This document shows positions 31,059 to 39,665 of a DNA stretch of 63,165 nt, piece after piece. How positions within the stretch are numbered: position 1 is the first letter of the stretch; every line of letters starts with the position of its first letter. A program made the position numbers and the translations under genes. This DNA comes from Actinoplanes auranticolor (GTDB taxonomy: Bacteria; Actinomycetota; Actinomycetes; Mycobacteriales; Micromonosporaceae). The notes beneath the pieces are model-generated. The model saw nothing but the letters and a program-made list of their open reading frames with translations. It had not been told where the DNA came from and did no database searches. The stretch covers positions 1-63,165 of the forward strand of contig NZ_BOQL01000047.1 of NCBI RefSeq assembly GCF_018332655.1, read 5' to 3'.

Positions 31059-31934
31059 ATGGCGAACCCGTTCGTCAAGGGATGGCGTTACATGATGGCG
31101 CTCTTCGGCGCCAAGATCGACGAGTACGCCGACCCCAAGGTGCAGATCCAGCAGGCCATCGAGGATGCCCAGCGCCAGCACCAGGCGCTCGTGCAGCAGG
31201 CCGCCGCCGTGATCGGCAACCAGCGGCAGCTGGAGATGAAGCTGTCCCGGCAGATGTCCGAGGTCGAGAAGCTGCAGGGCATGGCGCGCCAGGCCCTGGT
31301 GCTGGCGGATCGGGCCCGGGCCGGCGGCGACGAGGCGGAGGCGCAGAAGTACGAGTCGACCGCCCAGACGCTCGCCACCCAGCTGGTCTCCGGCGAGCAG
31401 TCGATGGAAGACCTGAAGACGCTGCACGACCAGGCGCTGTCGGCGGCCGGCCAGGCCCGCAAGGCGGTGGAGAACAACGCGATGGTGCTCCAGCAGCGCA
31501 TCGCCGAGCGCTCACGCCTGCTCAGCCAGCTCGAGCAGGCCAAGATGCAGGAGACGGTGGCCAAGTCGCTGGAGTCGATGTCGTCGCTCTCCGCGCCGGG
31601 CAACACCCCGTCCCTGGACGAGGTCCGCGACAAGATCGAGCAGCGGTACGCGAACGCGATGGGCCGCGCCGAACTGGCGTCGAACTCCGTCGAGGGCCGC
31701 ATGCTCGAGGTGCAGAAGTCGAGCCTCGACATGGCCGGCACCTCGCGGCTGGAGCAGATCCGGGCCAGCATGGCCGGCGAGCAGCTCGGCGGCGACACCG
31801 CGGCCAAGCCGGCTGTGGAGGCGGCGGGCACCAACAACGCCGCCCCGGCAGCCGACCCGGCCAGCGTGGCGCGCCTCGACGAGATCAGGGCAAGCATGAA
31901 CGCCAAGCGTGGGGACACCTCGGCCACGGGCTGA
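31059..31934 (+). CDS. pspA: Phage shock protein A (PspA/IM30)
   Basis: PspA is a peripheral membrane, ESCRT-III-like coiled-coil protein that repairs and protects the cytoplasmic membrane. The 291-residue protein starts MANPFVKGWRYMMALFGAKI, with the amphipathic first helix, followed by long coiled coil (about 25-215) rich in Gln/Glu/Ala. A C-terminal motif occurs twice: SRLEQIRASM near 230 and ARLDEIRASM near 275, separated by an Ala-rich linker. The ATG at 31059 has GAGGGG about 11 nt upstream. The gene lies between clgR and pspM, the actinobacterial Psp system. Confidence 0.95.
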   Translation: MANPFVKGWRYMMALFGAKIDEYADPKVQIQQAIEDAQRQHQALVQQAAAVIGNQRQLEMKLSRQMSEVEKLQGMARQALVLADRARAGGDEAEAQKYESTAQTLATQLVSGEQSMEDLKTLHDQALSAAGQARKAVENNAMVLQQRIAERSRLLSQLEQAKMQETVAKSLESMSSLSAPGNTPSLDEVRDKIEQRYANAMGRAELASNSVEGRMLEVQKSSLDMAGTSRLEQIRASMAGEQLGGDTAAKPAVEAAGTNNAAPAADPASVARLDEIRASMNAKRGDTSATG

Positions 31935-31963
31935 GCACACCCCACCTCGGGGAGGAGTGAACG

Positions 31964-32725
31964 GTGGACGAGCGGACCAGGTACTTCCGGCAGCTCAGGA
32001 AGCTGCGCGGCTCCGCGCGGCGCTGGAGCGTCGTCGGCGGAGGGCTGACCGCTGCCGCTGCCGTGCTCACCCCGTACGCGGGCATCGGGCTCGCCGACGC
32101 GGCATGGGCCGCGTCGGCGGGTGCGTCCGCGGCGCTGGCCTGGTGGCGCTGGAGCGACCACCGGGCCCTGGCCGCGACGCCGGCCCCGCCGCCCGCCCCG
32201 CCGGCCATTCCCGGCCAGCGGCTGGTGGCCGCCGTCGAGCGGTTCCCGGCCGGCCGGCAGGTGCTGCAGGAGGTGCGCCGGCACAAGGAGCGTTACGCGC
32301 TGCGCGGGTCGGCTGTCGCCCAGGCCTGGGACCGGCTGGACCGGGCGAACGCGACGCTGACCGGGCTCGCCGGCCGGCTGACCGGGCCCGGTGAGGCCGC
32401 CACGCTGGAGGCCGCGGTGGCCGAGCAGTGGCTGCGTGACCTCGGGCAGCGCGTGGCCAGCGTCGAGCGGGCGATTCCGCTCAGCCCACCCGACCAGCGC
32501 CCCGGGATCGTGCAGGCCCACGAGAGCCTGGCCAAGCAGTTCACCGAGGGCGTGACCGCCTACGAACGGCTGGTGGCGGCCGCGGCCAGCTATGTCGCCG
32601 AGGAGGGCCACCCGGCCTCCGCCCAGCACCCGGCGCTCGGCGGCCTGATCGAGGCGACCGACCGCCTGCGCGGTATCGCCGAGGGGCTGTCGGAGCTGCG
32701 GCGGCCCGCCACCCCTGCTGCCTAG
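31964..32725 (+). CDS. pspM: Phage shock envelope stress response protein PspM
   Basis: In mycobacteria the third psp gene encodes an integral membrane partner of PspA. This 253-residue product has a basic N-terminus (MDERTRYFRQLRKLRGSARR), two closely spaced hydrophobic helices (about 24-65), a Pro-rich linker and a helical cytoplasmic domain. GGGGAGGAG precedes the GTG at 31964. It is 29 nt after pspA and its stop overlaps by 4 bp the stop of the convergent Nei-type gene. The assignment rests on position and topology; sequence conservation in this family is low. Confidence 0.82.
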   Translation: MDERTRYFRQLRKLRGSARRWSVVGGGLTAAAAVLTPYAGIGLADAAWAASAGASAALAWWRWSDHRALAATPAPPPAPPAIPGQRLVAAVERFPAGRQVLQEVRRHKERYALRGSAVAQAWDRLDRANATLTGLAGRLTGPGEAATLEAAVAEQWLRDLGQRVASVERAIPLSPPDQRPGIVQAHESLAKQFTEGVTAYERLVAAAASYVAEEGHPASAQHPALGGLIEATDRLRGIAEGLSELRRPATPAA

Positions 32726-33567
32726 GAAGAGCCTTCAGTCCGTTCAAGGGCGGCGGTGGGGTGGCCGGACGGGGCTTCCGCGGCCGGTTTCGGCTGGCAG
32801 CGGGGGCACCAGTAGGTGATCCGCTCCTCCTGGTCCTCTTTCTGGATGGCCGAGCCGCAGCGCCGGCACGGCTGCGCTCGTCGCCCGTAGACGTAGCTGG
32901 TCTGTCCCCGGCGCAGTGAGCCGGTGGTGGTCTGGGTCCAGCGACCACGGTTGGACGCCACCAGCTTCTGCGCCAGCTTCACCGTGCCCGCCAGATCCGC
33001 CACCGCCGAGACGGGCGTCCACGGCCACAGGCCGCGGAGGAACAGCGTCTCCGCCTTGTAGAGGTTGCCCACCCCGGCGAGGTTGCGCTGGTCCAGCAGT
33101 GCCTCACCGATCGGCACCTCCGGCCGGGCCGCGATCCGGCGGACCGCCTCGTCGGGGTCCCAGTCGGCGCCGAGCAGGTCCGGGCCCAGGTGGTCGAGCA
33201 GCCGGCCCTCCTCGGCGGTGGGCAGCAGCGCCACCTCGTGCAGGTGGTAGCCGACCGCCACTGAGCGTTTCGTCCGCAGCACCACCCGGATCAGGTGCGC
33301 GGGGCGGCCGGTCCAGCGCTCACCCGGCGCGTACGCCCGCCAGGCGCCGTCCATCCGCAGGTGCGAGTGCAGGGTCATGGCCCGCTCGCCGTGGGTCAGC
33401 CGCAGCAGCAGGTGTTTGCCCCGGCTGGCCGACTCGGCCACCGTCCAGCCGGTCAGGTCGGTGGTGGCCAGCTGCGGCACCCGGAAGTCCGAGCCGGTGA
33501 GGACGTCGCCCTGCAGCGCGCGCTCGAGGACGCGCGCGGTGTTCCATACGGTGTCACCTTCGGGCAT
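32722..33567 (-). CDS. Nei-type formamidopyrimidine-DNA glycosylase / endonuclease VIII
   Basis: Fpg/Nei enzymes excise oxidised bases and cut the abasic site. The 281-residue protein starts MPEGDTVWNTARVLERAL, giving catalytic Pro and Glu after Met removal and the Nei-type GDTVW. It has the H2TH region (ALLDQRNLAGVGNLYKAETLF) and a C-terminal zinc finger CRRCGSAIQKEDQEE...CPRC with four Cys. Start at 33567 fixed by MPEG. Its first 14 bp overlap the end of the BTAD regulator gene on the same strand, so the two may be translationally coupled. It converges with pspM. Which of the actinobacterial Nei subgroups it belongs to is not settled. Confidence 0.9.
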   Translation of the reverse strand: MPEGDTVWNTARVLERALQGDVLTGSDFRVPQLATTDLTGWTVAESASRGKHLLLRLTHGERAMTLHSHLRMDGAWRAYAPGERWTGRPAHLIRVVLRTKRSVAVGYHLHEVALLPTAEEGRLLDHLGPDLLGADWDPDEAVRRIAARPEVPIGEALLDQRNLAGVGNLYKAETLFLRGLWPWTPVSAVADLAGTVKLAQKLVASNRGRWTQTTTGSLRRGQTSYVYGRRAQPCRRCGSAIQKEDQEERITYWCPRCQPKPAAEAPSGHPTAALERTEGSS

Positions 33568-36352
33568 GGCTCTGATCCTGCCCCGCCGCCAGCATCGCAA
33601 CCATCGCGGTCTCGTCCAGTCCGGCACCGTCGGTGTCCGCGGCGGCCCGGGTCACCGGATCGAGCGCCCGGTCGAGGGCGGCGTCGAGGGCAGCCGCGGT
33701 CGCCGGGTCGGTGGCCTCGGGCCGCAGCCCGCGGCGGGCACCCTGGTGGCGTACGGCGGCCAGCAGGGTCGCGCCCAGCTCTGGCCGGCCGCTCAGCGTG
33801 AGGGCGTAGGCGCCGGTGTGCAGGCACGAGAGCACGTTGCCGACGTCGTCCTCCTCACGGAAGCGGCCCAGGGCCGAACGGAGCTGGCGCAGCGCCGCGC
33901 CGGGATCGGGATCGGCGGGGACCAGCCAGGCCCGGGCCAGCAGCAGCTCACTCATCGCGGCGATCCAGTTCTGCCGCAGCTCACCGGCGTGCGCGGCCGC
34001 CGCCTCGAGTTCACGGCGGCTCCCGGGCACGTCCCCGAGCCCGGTCAGGGCGCCCCCGAGCGCCATCTCGCCGGCCGGAGTGGCCCATTGCTCGCCGATC
34101 CGCACGCTCACCGCGATGGACTCCCGGGCCCGGACCGCGGCGGTGTCGTAGTCGCCGCGCGCCGACCACATCAGCGACTCGTAGTAGAGCAGCTGGCTGA
34201 CCAGGCGCCACCCGTCCTGGCTGTCCGGCTCCGCGAGCAGGGCCTTCGCCTGCCACAGGCACTCGCCGGCACCGCCGAGGTCCCCGCCGATGAACCGCAG
34301 GGTCCCGCACGTGGCCAGCGCCAGCGCCCGGTCGACCGCGGGCGCGTCCGGTGCTCCGGCCAGGGCCGTGGTCAGCAGCCGCAGGCCCTCGGCCACGTGC
34401 CCGCCCCGGAACCAGAACCACTCCAGCAGGCCCGCCGTCCGCAGCGCCGCTCCCGGGTCCACGGCCAGGTCGTGGGCCAGCGCGGCGCGCACATTGGGCA
34501 CCTCCCGGTTGAGCACCCGGATGGCGTGCGCGGAACGCTCCCCGCGGAGCTCGGGCGCGGTCCGCTCGACCAGCGCGCGGACCCAGGCGGCCTGCGCGGC
34601 CCGGCTCGCCGCCGGATCGGGGTCATGCTCGCGGCAGTACGCCCGGATGATGCCCATCAGCCGGTAGCGGGTCGGCGTCACGGTTGTGTCGGCGCTCACC
34701 ACCGACCGGGTGACCAGCGAGGACAGCGCCTCCAGATCGGAGCCCACCGCCGCCGCGGCCTCCACGGTGAAGCCGCCCGCGAACGGCCACAACCGCAGCA
34801 GCAGGGCCCGGTCGGCGGCCGGCAACAGGTCGACACTCCACCCGACGGCGGCCTCCAGGGTGGCGTGCGGCGCCAGCGCCCCGCGGGGAACCCGGCCCAG
34901 CGCGGGGAACCGCTCACCGAGCAACGCGACCAGCTCGCCGAGACCCAGCACCCGGGCCCGGGCGGCGGCCAGCTCCAGCGCCAGCGGGATCCCGTCCAGC
35001 ACCTCCGCCAGCCGCCCGAGGTGGGCCTGGTCGGCGGAGCCGGGACTCCATCCCGGCCGGATCGCGGCGATCCGGTCGACCAGCAGCGCGACGGCGTCAC
35101 CCGGCGGCAGTGGCGCCACCGGGAGCAGCCGTTCGCCGTCGACACCGAGCGGCTCCCGGCTCGTCGCCAGGACCCGCAGTCGCGGGCACCGCGCCAGCAG
35201 ATCGACGACCAGGTCGGCGACGGCGGCGACGAGATGCTCGCAGTTGTCGAGGATCAGCAGCGCTTCCCGGCCGCTCAGGGCCGAACCCAGACCCGCGGGG
35301 CCGGGCTCGGCGCTCTGATGCACGCCCGCAGCCGCGGCGATCGTCGACACCAGCAGCTGCGGGTCTGTGACGTCGGCCAGGCGGGCCAGCCAGGGGCCGT
35401 CGGTGTCCGGGCGGGTGGCGGCGTACTCCACCGCCAGCCGGGTCTTGCCCGCGCCGCCGGGGCCGACGAGGGTGAGCAGGCGCGCGGCCGGCATGGTGGC
35501 GGCGAGCGTGGCCAGCTCCGGCTCCCGGCCGACGAAGGCCGACAGCGGCCGGGTCACCGCCGGAGCCGTGGCGACCGGGTGTGGTGCGGCGTCGGGCCGG
35601 GCCGGCAACAGCAGGCCGGGATCCTGGGCCAGCAGGCGCCGCTCCAGGGACTGCAGGGCCGGGCCGGGATCCACGCCCAGGTCGTCCGCGAGCAGCGCCC
35701 GGACCTTGCGCAGTGCGGACAGCGCCTCGGCCTGGCGCGCACTGCGGTAGAGACCGAGGATGAGCAGCTCCCACCGGCGTTCCCGATAGGGCTCCGCGCG
35801 TACCGCCGGGGTCAGCTCAGCCACCGCCCCGGGTGCGTCGCCCACGGCCAGGCGCGCCGCCAGCCTCTCCTCGACCGCGACCAGGCGCAGCTCCTCCAGC
35901 CGGGCCCGGGCGGCCTCGACCGCGGCGGCCCCGTCCAGATCCGCGAACGCCTCGCCGCGCCACAGCCGCAGGGCCGCGTCGAAGGCGCGGCCGGCCTCGG
36001 CCGGCCGCTGCTCGTCCAGCAGCTCCCGCCCCCGGGCCACGCCCGCCTCGAACGCCGCCACGTCCGTCTCCGCGCCGGTCAGCCGGTATCCGTCGCCGAC
36101 GCGTTGCAGCGCGTCCCGGTGCTCGGATCCCAGCGCCCGCCGCAACCGCGACACGTACGCCTGCAACGACACCTCCGGGCTGGCCGGCGGCTCGTCACCC
36201 CACACCGCCGCGGTCAGCGCGTCCCCGCCGACCGGCCGGCCGCCGGCCGCGATGAGCGCGGTGACCAGCCGGCGCGGCAGCGGACCGCCCAGATCGAGGA
36301 CTGCGCGGCCCGCGCCGAGCTCGGTCGGCCCGAGAACGCGGCAGCGCAGCAC
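33554..36352 (-). CDS. BTAD (SARP-like) transcriptional regulator with NB-ARC ATPase and TPR-like C-terminus
   Basis: AfsR-like regulators join a SARP DNA-binding module to an ATPase. The 932-residue protein has an OmpR-type winged helix (residues 1-90, VLGPTEL to VSRLRRALG), a BTAD region (about 95-245, ending ADDLGVDPGPALQSLERR), an NB-ARC module with Walker A VGPGGAGKTRL (near 297-307) and LLILDNCEH (near 364), ATSREPLGVDGE, GIPLALELAA, then helical repeats to the end. The start is GTG at 36352: TATGCT lies 6 nt upstream, suggesting a leaderless message, and no ATG is available. It faces a hemerythrin gene across a heptamer array and overlaps the Nei gene downstream. Targets unknown. Confidence 0.9.
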   Translation of the reverse strand: MLRCRVLGPTELGAGRAVLDLGGPLPRRLVTALIAAGGRPVGGDALTAAVWGDEPPASPEVSLQAYVSRLRRALGSEHRDALQRVGDGYRLTGAETDVAAFEAGVARGRELLDEQRPAEAGRAFDAALRLWRGEAFADLDGAAAVEAARARLEELRLVAVEERLAARLAVGDAPGAVAELTPAVRAEPYRERRWELLILGLYRSARQAEALSALRKVRALLADDLGVDPGPALQSLERRLLAQDPGLLLPARPDAAPHPVATAPAVTRPLSAFVGREPELATLAATMPAARLLTLVGPGGAGKTRLAVEYAATRPDTDGPWLARLADVTDPQLLVSTIAAAAGVHQSAEPGPAGLGSALSGREALLILDNCEHLVAAVADLVVDLLARCPRLRVLATSREPLGVDGERLLPVAPLPPGDAVALLVDRIAAIRPGWSPGSADQAHLGRLAEVLDGIPLALELAAARARVLGLGELVALLGERFPALGRVPRGALAPHATLEAAVGWSVDLLPAADRALLLRLWPFAGGFTVEAAAAVGSDLEALSSLVTRSVVSADTTVTPTRYRLMGIIRAYCREHDPDPAASRAAQAAWVRALVERTAPELRGERSAHAIRVLNREVPNVRAALAHDLAVDPGAALRTAGLLEWFWFRGGHVAEGLRLLTTALAGAPDAPAVDRALALATCGTLRFIGGDLGGAGECLWQAKALLAEPDSQDGWRLVSQLLYYESLMWSARGDYDTAAVRARESIAVSVRIGEQWATPAGEMALGGALTGLGDVPGSRRELEAAAAHAGELRQNWIAAMSELLLARAWLVPADPDPGAALRQLRSALGRFREEDDVGNVLSCLHTGAYALTLSGRPELGATLLAAVRHQGARRGLRPEATDPATAAALDAALDRALDPVTRAAADTDGAGLDETAMVAMLAAGQDQSHARR

Positions 36353-36358
36353 GGGTGG

Positions 36359-36397
36359 AGCATACAAACGCAGGCCGCTTGCAGGCAGTCTGCAAGC
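36359..36397 (-). promoter_or_regulatory. SARP-like heptamer array and -10 of the BTAD regulator
   Basis: On the minus strand three heptamers GCTTGCA (36397-36391), GCCTGCA (36386-36380) and GCCTGCG (36375-36369) follow each other with 4-bp spacers, an exact 11-bp period. TTTG then TATGCT (36364-36359) come next, 6 nt before the GTG. The outer two also include an inverted repeat GCTTGCAG/CTGCAAGC. SARP proteins are known to bind 7-bp direct repeats with 4-bp spacers close to the -10. Autoregulation, or control of the divergent hemerythrin gene, is inferred. Confidence 0.65.
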
Positions 36398-36418
36398 CGA
36401 CCCGAGCAACCTGAACCC

Positions 36419-37078
36419 ATGACCACCACAACTGCACGCGTCGACACCTGGGAGATGGTGCTGGTGCACCGGGTGTTCCGGCGCGAGTTCCGCATTCTGC
36501 CCGCGCTGATCAGGGCGGTGCCGCCCGGCGACACCGCCCGCGCCGAGACCATCGGCTCGCACCTGGCCAACGTGGCCGGGGCGCTGCACCACCACCACGA
36601 GGCCGAGGACGAGCTGCTCTGGCCGGTCATGCTCGACCGCGTCGGGTTGCGCGCCGACCTCGTGCACCGGATGGAGGCGCAGCACGAGCGCCTGGCCGGC
36701 CTGCTCACCCGCATCGACGACCTGACCGCCCGCTGGCGCGCGCACGCCGGCGCCGAGGTCCGCGACGAGCTGGCGGAGGTGCTGGCCCAGGCGTCGGGGG
36801 CGCTCGACGAACACCTCGGCGACGAGGAGCGCGAACTGCTCCCGCTGGTGTCGGAGCACGTGACCCCGGCCGAGTGGAACGCGCTCGGCGAGCGGGGCCG
36901 CGAGGCGATCCCGATGAACAAGCTGGCGCTGGTCTTCGTCGGCGCGATCCTCGAAGAGGCGAGCCCGCTGGAGAGAAGGAAGTTCCTGGCCCAGCTGCCC
37001 GGTCCGGCCCGGCTGCTGTGGCGAATTGCCGGGCCGCGTACCTACGCAAAATCGCGGGACAGCATCCGCCGGGGCTGA
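36419..37078 (+). CDS. Hemerythrin HHE domain-containing protein
   Basis: Hemerythrin-like proteins bind O2 or NO at a di-iron centre in a four-helix bundle. The 219-residue product starts MTTTTARVDTWEMVLVHRVF and carries His in VHRVFRREF, the cluster GALHHHHEAEDELLWPVML, His in MEAQHERL and DEHLGDEERELLPLV, which together provide the expected His/Glu/Asp ligands. The tail (about 165-219) is extra to the core domain. ATG at 36419 is the only reasonable start. Divergent from the BTAD regulator, 66 bp away. Role in redox or NO sensing is inferred. Confidence 0.88.
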   Translation: MTTTTARVDTWEMVLVHRVFRREFRILPALIRAVPPGDTARAETIGSHLANVAGALHHHHEAEDELLWPVMLDRVGLRADLVHRMEAQHERLAGLLTRIDDLTARWRAHAGAEVRDELAEVLAQASGALDEHLGDEERELLPLVSEHVTPAEWNALGERGREAIPMNKLALVFVGAILEEASPLERRKFLAQLPGPARLLWRIAGPRTYAKSRDSIRRG

Positions 37079-37090
37079 CATCGTCACCGG

Positions 37091-37828
37091 ATGCGTCTCG
37101 ACATCACCTCCGCGGCGGAGCGCCCGGACCGGGCCCCGCTCTGGTCCGGCCTCACCGGGCTGTGGCCACGCTTCATGACCCAGGACGAGACCGGTGACTT
37201 CTTCTACGGCTACGAGTTCGACCACTACCCCGAGTTCCAGCTGCTGGCCGTCGACCTCGACACCGGCGACGCCGTCGCGAAGGCACACTCAGTGCCGCTG
37301 AGCTTCACCGGCGCGATCGCCGACGGGCTGCCCGGGCACGGCTGGGACTGGGCGGTCCGGCAGGCCACGCACGACCGGCTCAGCGGGGCCGAGCCGGCCA
37401 TCGTCTCCGCCCTGGAGATCATGGTGCGGCCGGATCTCCGCTCACACGGCCTGTCGGCGCGCATGCTGGCGGCCCTGCGGGCCAACACAGCGGCGCGGGG
37501 CTTCACGGATCTGATCGCGCCGGTCCGGCCGATCGGGGCGCAGGGCAGAAACATCGACACGTACGCGTACGAGCAGCGCCCGGACGGCCTCCCGGTGGAC
37601 CCGTGGCTACGCGTCCACGTCCGCGCGGGCGGGCGGATCGTGAACGTGGCCCACACGAGCATGGTGATGGTGGGCACGCTCGCGGACTGGCGCCGGTGGA
37701 CGGAGCTGCCGTTCGACACCTCGGGAGCGGTGACGGTGCCGCATGCGCTGGGGCCGGTGCACTGCGACGTGGCCGGTAACCGGGCGGTCTACGTGGAGCC
37801 CAACGTCTGGGTCCACCACAAGCTCTGA
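37091..37828 (+). CDS. GNAT-like acetyltransferase-fold protein of unknown function
   Basis: The 245-residue product contains a GNAT-type cofactor loop in IMVRPDLRSHGLSARMLAAL (near 114-133) and a beta-strand pattern before it (FQLLAVDLDTGDAVAKAHSV). The C-terminal part, with DPWLRVHVRAGGRIVNVAH, is not the usual GNAT end, and it resembles a group of actinobacterial hypothetical proteins. It follows the hemerythrin gene by 12 bp on the same strand and may be co-transcribed. Substrate unknown. Confidence 0.7.
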   Translation: MRLDITSAAERPDRAPLWSGLTGLWPRFMTQDETGDFFYGYEFDHYPEFQLLAVDLDTGDAVAKAHSVPLSFTGAIADGLPGHGWDWAVRQATHDRLSGAEPAIVSALEIMVRPDLRSHGLSARMLAALRANTAARGFTDLIAPVRPIGAQGRNIDTYAYEQRPDGLPVDPWLRVHVRAGGRIVNVAHTSMVMVGTLADWRRWTELPFDTSGAVTVPHALGPVHCDVAGNRAVYVEPNVWVHHKL

Positions 37829-37867
37829 GCCCGGAACGGTCGGCGTTCGGCGGTGCTTCCGGGGCGG

Positions 37868-38653
37868 TCAGCGTTCGGCGACGCGGACGATGTCGCCGGG
37901 GCGGACCGAGAGCAGGACGACGGCGCGACCGCCGTTGACCGCTATCGCCACGCGGCCGGCCGAGTCCTCGTACACGATCATCTCGCCCTGCTGGGCGTCG
38001 GCGAAGATCTGGGCGCGCCGGGCCTTGACCCCGCCGATCACCAGGTCCGGGCTCAGCCCGGACAGGGCGGCGCCGCCGGCCGCGAGCTGCACGTTGCCGA
38101 ACCGGTCCACGGTGAGGACCTCGGCCTCGAGCCAGCCGTCACCGACCGCGACGACCGGATCGGGCAGCCGCACCAGCGTCTCCGGGGCGACGGCCGCCCC
38201 CGCGTCGCTCAGCGGCGCGCCCAGCGCGAGCCGCGCCGCGGCGGGGGAGAACACGTCCCGGCCGTGGAACGTGCGCGAGACGTCGCCGAGCAGCCAGTCC
38301 TTGTTCGTGAGCTCGAAGACGCCGTTGATGCCGCCCAGCGCCTCGGCGGCCCAGATCAGCAGTCCGTTGTCCGGCCCGACCAGGATGCCGCCGGGGGTGC
38401 CGATCGCGATGCCGCGCCGCTCCGAACCGACCCCCGGGTCGACCACGGCGACGTGCACGGACGGCGGCAGGTGCGGCGCGGTCTGCGCCAGCACCGCGGC
38501 GCCGCGCGACACGTCAGCGGGCGGCACGTGGTGGGTGATGTCATTGACTCGCACATCGGGAGCGATGCGCGCGATCACCCCGCGGCACGCGGCGGCGAAA
38601 CCGTCGAACGTGCCGTAGTCGGTGGTGAGGCTGATCCATCCATAGCCGCCCAT
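37868..38653 (-). CDS. SAM hydroxide adenosyltransferase (DUF62)
   Basis: Enzymes of this family hydrolyse S-adenosylmethionine to adenosine and methionine; relatives are fluorinase and chlorinase. The 261-residue protein has LTTDYG with the SAM-binding Asp, VHVAVVDPGVGSERR, GPDNGLL, and FHGRDVFSPAAA, consistent with the Asp-Arg-His set of the hydroxide-using group. The C-terminal beta domain has VDRFGNVQL. Nothing suggests a halogenase. The ATG at 38653 has TAACGT 8 nt upstream. It stands alone, divergent from the luciferase-like gene. Confidence 0.88.
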   Translation of the reverse strand: MGGYGWISLTTDYGTFDGFAAACRGVIARIAPDVRVNDITHHVPPADVSRGAAVLAQTAPHLPPSVHVAVVDPGVGSERRGIAIGTPGGILVGPDNGLLIWAAEALGGINGVFELTNKDWLLGDVSRTFHGRDVFSPAAARLALGAPLSDAGAAVAPETLVRLPDPVVAVGDGWLEAEVLTVDRFGNVQLAAGGAALSGLSPDLVIGGVKARRAQIFADAQQGEMIVYEDSAGRVAIAVNGGRAVVLLSVRPGDIVRVAER

Positions 38654-38661
38654 GGTGGTTC

Positions 38662-38667
38662 ACGTTA
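38662..38667 (-). promoter_or_regulatory. -10 box TAACGT before the SAM hydrolase gene
   Basis: On the minus strand TAACGT lies 8 nt before the ATG at 38653, with GAACCACC in between and no Shine-Dalgarno sequence. Confidence 0.35.
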
Positions 38668-38735
38668 CTGCCCCGGCACACTCGGTGCGTGGCGGCTGGC
38701 CGGGCGGGTCGCGGCACTTCTGGCACTGTTGATCT

Positions 38736-39665
38736 ATGCGTCTTGTCATCTTCACCGAACCCCAGCAGGGTGCTTCGCACGACGACCTGCGGCGGGTGGC
38801 CCAGCTCGCGGAGCAGACCGGCTACGACGGCTTCTTCCGCTCCGACCACTATGTCGCGATGGGCAGGGACGGGCTGCCCGGCCCGACCGACGCCTGGCTG
38901 ACCCTGGCCGCGCTGGCCGTGCAGACCTCCCGGATCCGGCTCGGCACGCTGGTCACGTCGGCCACGTTCCGCCTGCCGGGCCCGCTGGCGATCAGCGTGG
39001 CCCAGGTCGACGCGATGAGCGGCGGCCGGGTCGAGCTGGGTCTGGGCGGCGGCTGGTTCGAACGCGAACACACCGCGTACGGCATCCCGTTCCCGCCCGT
39101 GGGCGAACGCTTCGACCGCCTCGAGGAGCAGCTCGAGATCATCGATGGTCTGTGGACGACGCCGGCCGGGCAGCAGTACACGTTCCAGGGCAAGCACTAC
39201 CAGGTGACCGACTCGCCGGCACTGCCGAAGCCGGTCCAGTCACCCCGCCCGCCGATCATCGTGGGCGGCGCGGGCAAGAAGCGCACCCCGGCCCTAGCGG
39301 CCCGCTACGCCGACGAGTTCAACGCCCCGTTCGCGAAGGTGGCCGAGCTGCCGGCGATGTTCGACCGGGTCCGGGCGGCGAGCGAGCAGATCGGCCGGGC
39401 ACAGGCACCGGCGCTGTCCGCGGCTGCGGTCCTCTGCGTGGGCCGCGACGAGGCGGAGGTGAAGCGCCGAGCGGCGGCGATCGGCCGCGACGTGGAGGAG
39501 ATGCGGGGGAACGGCGGGGTGGTGGGCACGCCGGACCAGGCGGTGGAAATCCTCGGCCGGTACGCGGAGACGGGGGCGTCCCGGATGTACCTGCAGACGT
39601 TGGACCTGACCGACCTGGACCACATCGAGCTGGTCGCCTCGGCGGTGGCGCCGCAGCTGTCCTGA
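38736..39665 (+). CDS. LLM class F420-dependent oxidoreductase
   Basis: Luciferase-like monooxygenase family proteins in actinobacteria often use coenzyme F420. The 309-residue TIM-barrel protein starts MRLVIFTEPQQGASHDDLRR and has WLTLAALAVQTSRIRLGTLV, MSGGRVELGLGGGWFEREH and PPIIVGGAGKKRTPALAARYAD, all characteristic. No partner gene or substrate is indicated by the neighbours. ATG at 38736 lacks an evident ribosome-binding site. Confidence 0.88.
   Translation: MRLVIFTEPQQGASHDDLRRVAQLAEQTGYDGFFRSDHYVAMGRDGLPGPTDAWLTLAALAVQTSRIRLGTLVTSATFRLPGPLAISVAQVDAMSGGRVELGLGGGWFEREHTAYGIPFPPVGERFDRLEEQLEIIDGLWTTPAGQQYTFQGKHYQVTDSPALPKPVQSPRPPIIVGGAGKKRTPALAARYADEFNAPFAKVAELPAMFDRVRAASEQIGRAQAPALSAAAVLCVGRDEAEVKRRAAAIGRDVEEMRGNGGVVGTPDQAVEILGRYAETGASRMYLQTLDLTDLDHIELVASAVAPQLS

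Noticed and set aside
37868..38653. Fluorinase or chlorinase
   Set aside because: The motifs fit the hydroxide-using SAM hydrolase group and there is no halometabolite gene cluster nearby.
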